A stretch of 64,000 bases of DNA from Corydoras sp. C115. Taxonomy: Eukaryota; Chordata; Actinopteri; Siluriformes; Callichthyidae. The position numbers and the translations under genes are program-made. A model generated the notes under the pieces. That model was given only the letters and a program-made list of their open reading frames with translations, searched no databases and was not told the DNA's origin. The stretch spans positions 72,001-136,000 of the forward strand of contig JAFMOC010000770.1 of assembly GCA_019802505.1 (NCBI GenBank), read 5' to 3'. This document shows, piece after piece, positions 63,888 to 64,000 of the stretch (position 1 is its first letter; each line of letters starts with the position of its first letter).

Positions 63888-64000
63888 TGTTATGGTTGGT
63901 CATGGAGGGGCGGTGCCTCCAGGGGTAGCCCCGCCCCTCATTTAGCACATGTCTCTGTCCTCGTATAGTGTATGCCTAGTTATGTTCACGTGTTGTGTTT
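63888..64000 (+). repeat. 3' LTR, cut by the window end
   Basis: 113 bases identical to 61406-61518. Confidence 0.93.

Larger units (their letters stand above)
61406..64000 (+). mobile_element. Gag-only LTR element, copy 3, runs off the window
   Basis: 5' LTR 61406-62543, internal 62544-63887, 3' LTR from 63888 on. The first 113 bases of the 3' LTR equal those of the 5' LTR, so insertion is recent. The internal part is almost filled by one reading frame and has no room for pol. Target duplication cannot be checked because the right end is outside the window; the left flank is AACAC-A. Confidence 0.93.

Overview
This window looks like a teleost fish chromosome. The evidence is a 128-residue vertebrate histone H2A with a histone 3' stem-loop, small GT-AG split genes of the Ly6/uPAR (three-finger) type, an intact Tc1-type transposon, fish-type L2/CR1/L1 LINEs, Mermaid-like tRNA SINEs and several Ty3/Gypsy-like LTR elements. 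I cannot fix the species from sequence alone. Most of the window is repeats; host genes are few and short.

Layout. 0-10 kb: a degraded L2 LINE, then a three-exon minus-strand gene for a secreted Ser/Gln-rich repeat protein (coding 1556-3644), then a broken second copy of that gene (5.9-7.2 kb) cut by a LINE. 9.7-10.6 kb: a SINE joined to a 56/45-bp minisatellite, found again inverted at 36.0-39.1 kb. 12.3-13.5 kb: complete Tc1/mariner element (DD36E spacing, perfect 29-bp ends) inside a SINE. 15.6-24.6 kb: remains of a histone cluster (intact H2A, broken H3 and H4) mixed with a solo LTR, PIF/Harbinger pieces and a non-autonomous LTR-like element. 26-46 kb: a Ly6 family area on both strands: an intact 94-residue gene (26.0-26.6 kb), two broken copies (29.5 kb; 33.1-33.8 kb) and a second apparently intact gene (40.0-46.0 kb) whose first intron holds a full-length LINE with a 34-bp target duplication. 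46.6-55 kb: a DUF4806-like transposon gene remnant, a gag-only LTR element, a hAT-like element and an L1 relic. 58-64 kb: a complete LTR element with 5-bp target duplications and a second gag-only LTR element running off the window.

The most interesting theme is a set of non-autonomous LTR retroelements (29.8, 50.9, 58.1, 61.4 kb, a solo LTR at 16.4 kb and probably 21.3-22.9 kb). In three subfamilies the site 2 nt after the 5' LTR is complementary over 11-12 nt to an LTR segment that begins 29 bp after a TATA-like box, which is the layout expected of self-priming (Tf1/sushi-type) elements. They carry no pol; several carry only a proline-rich, tandemly repeated gag-like reading frame. How they move, and whether the reading frame is a real product, is inference.

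Other points worth a second look: a 2A-like motif near the N-terminus of the full-length LINE protein, a Ly6 paralogue that has lost both partners of one conserved disulfide, and an unrecognised candidate first coding exon at 60.7-60.9 kb.
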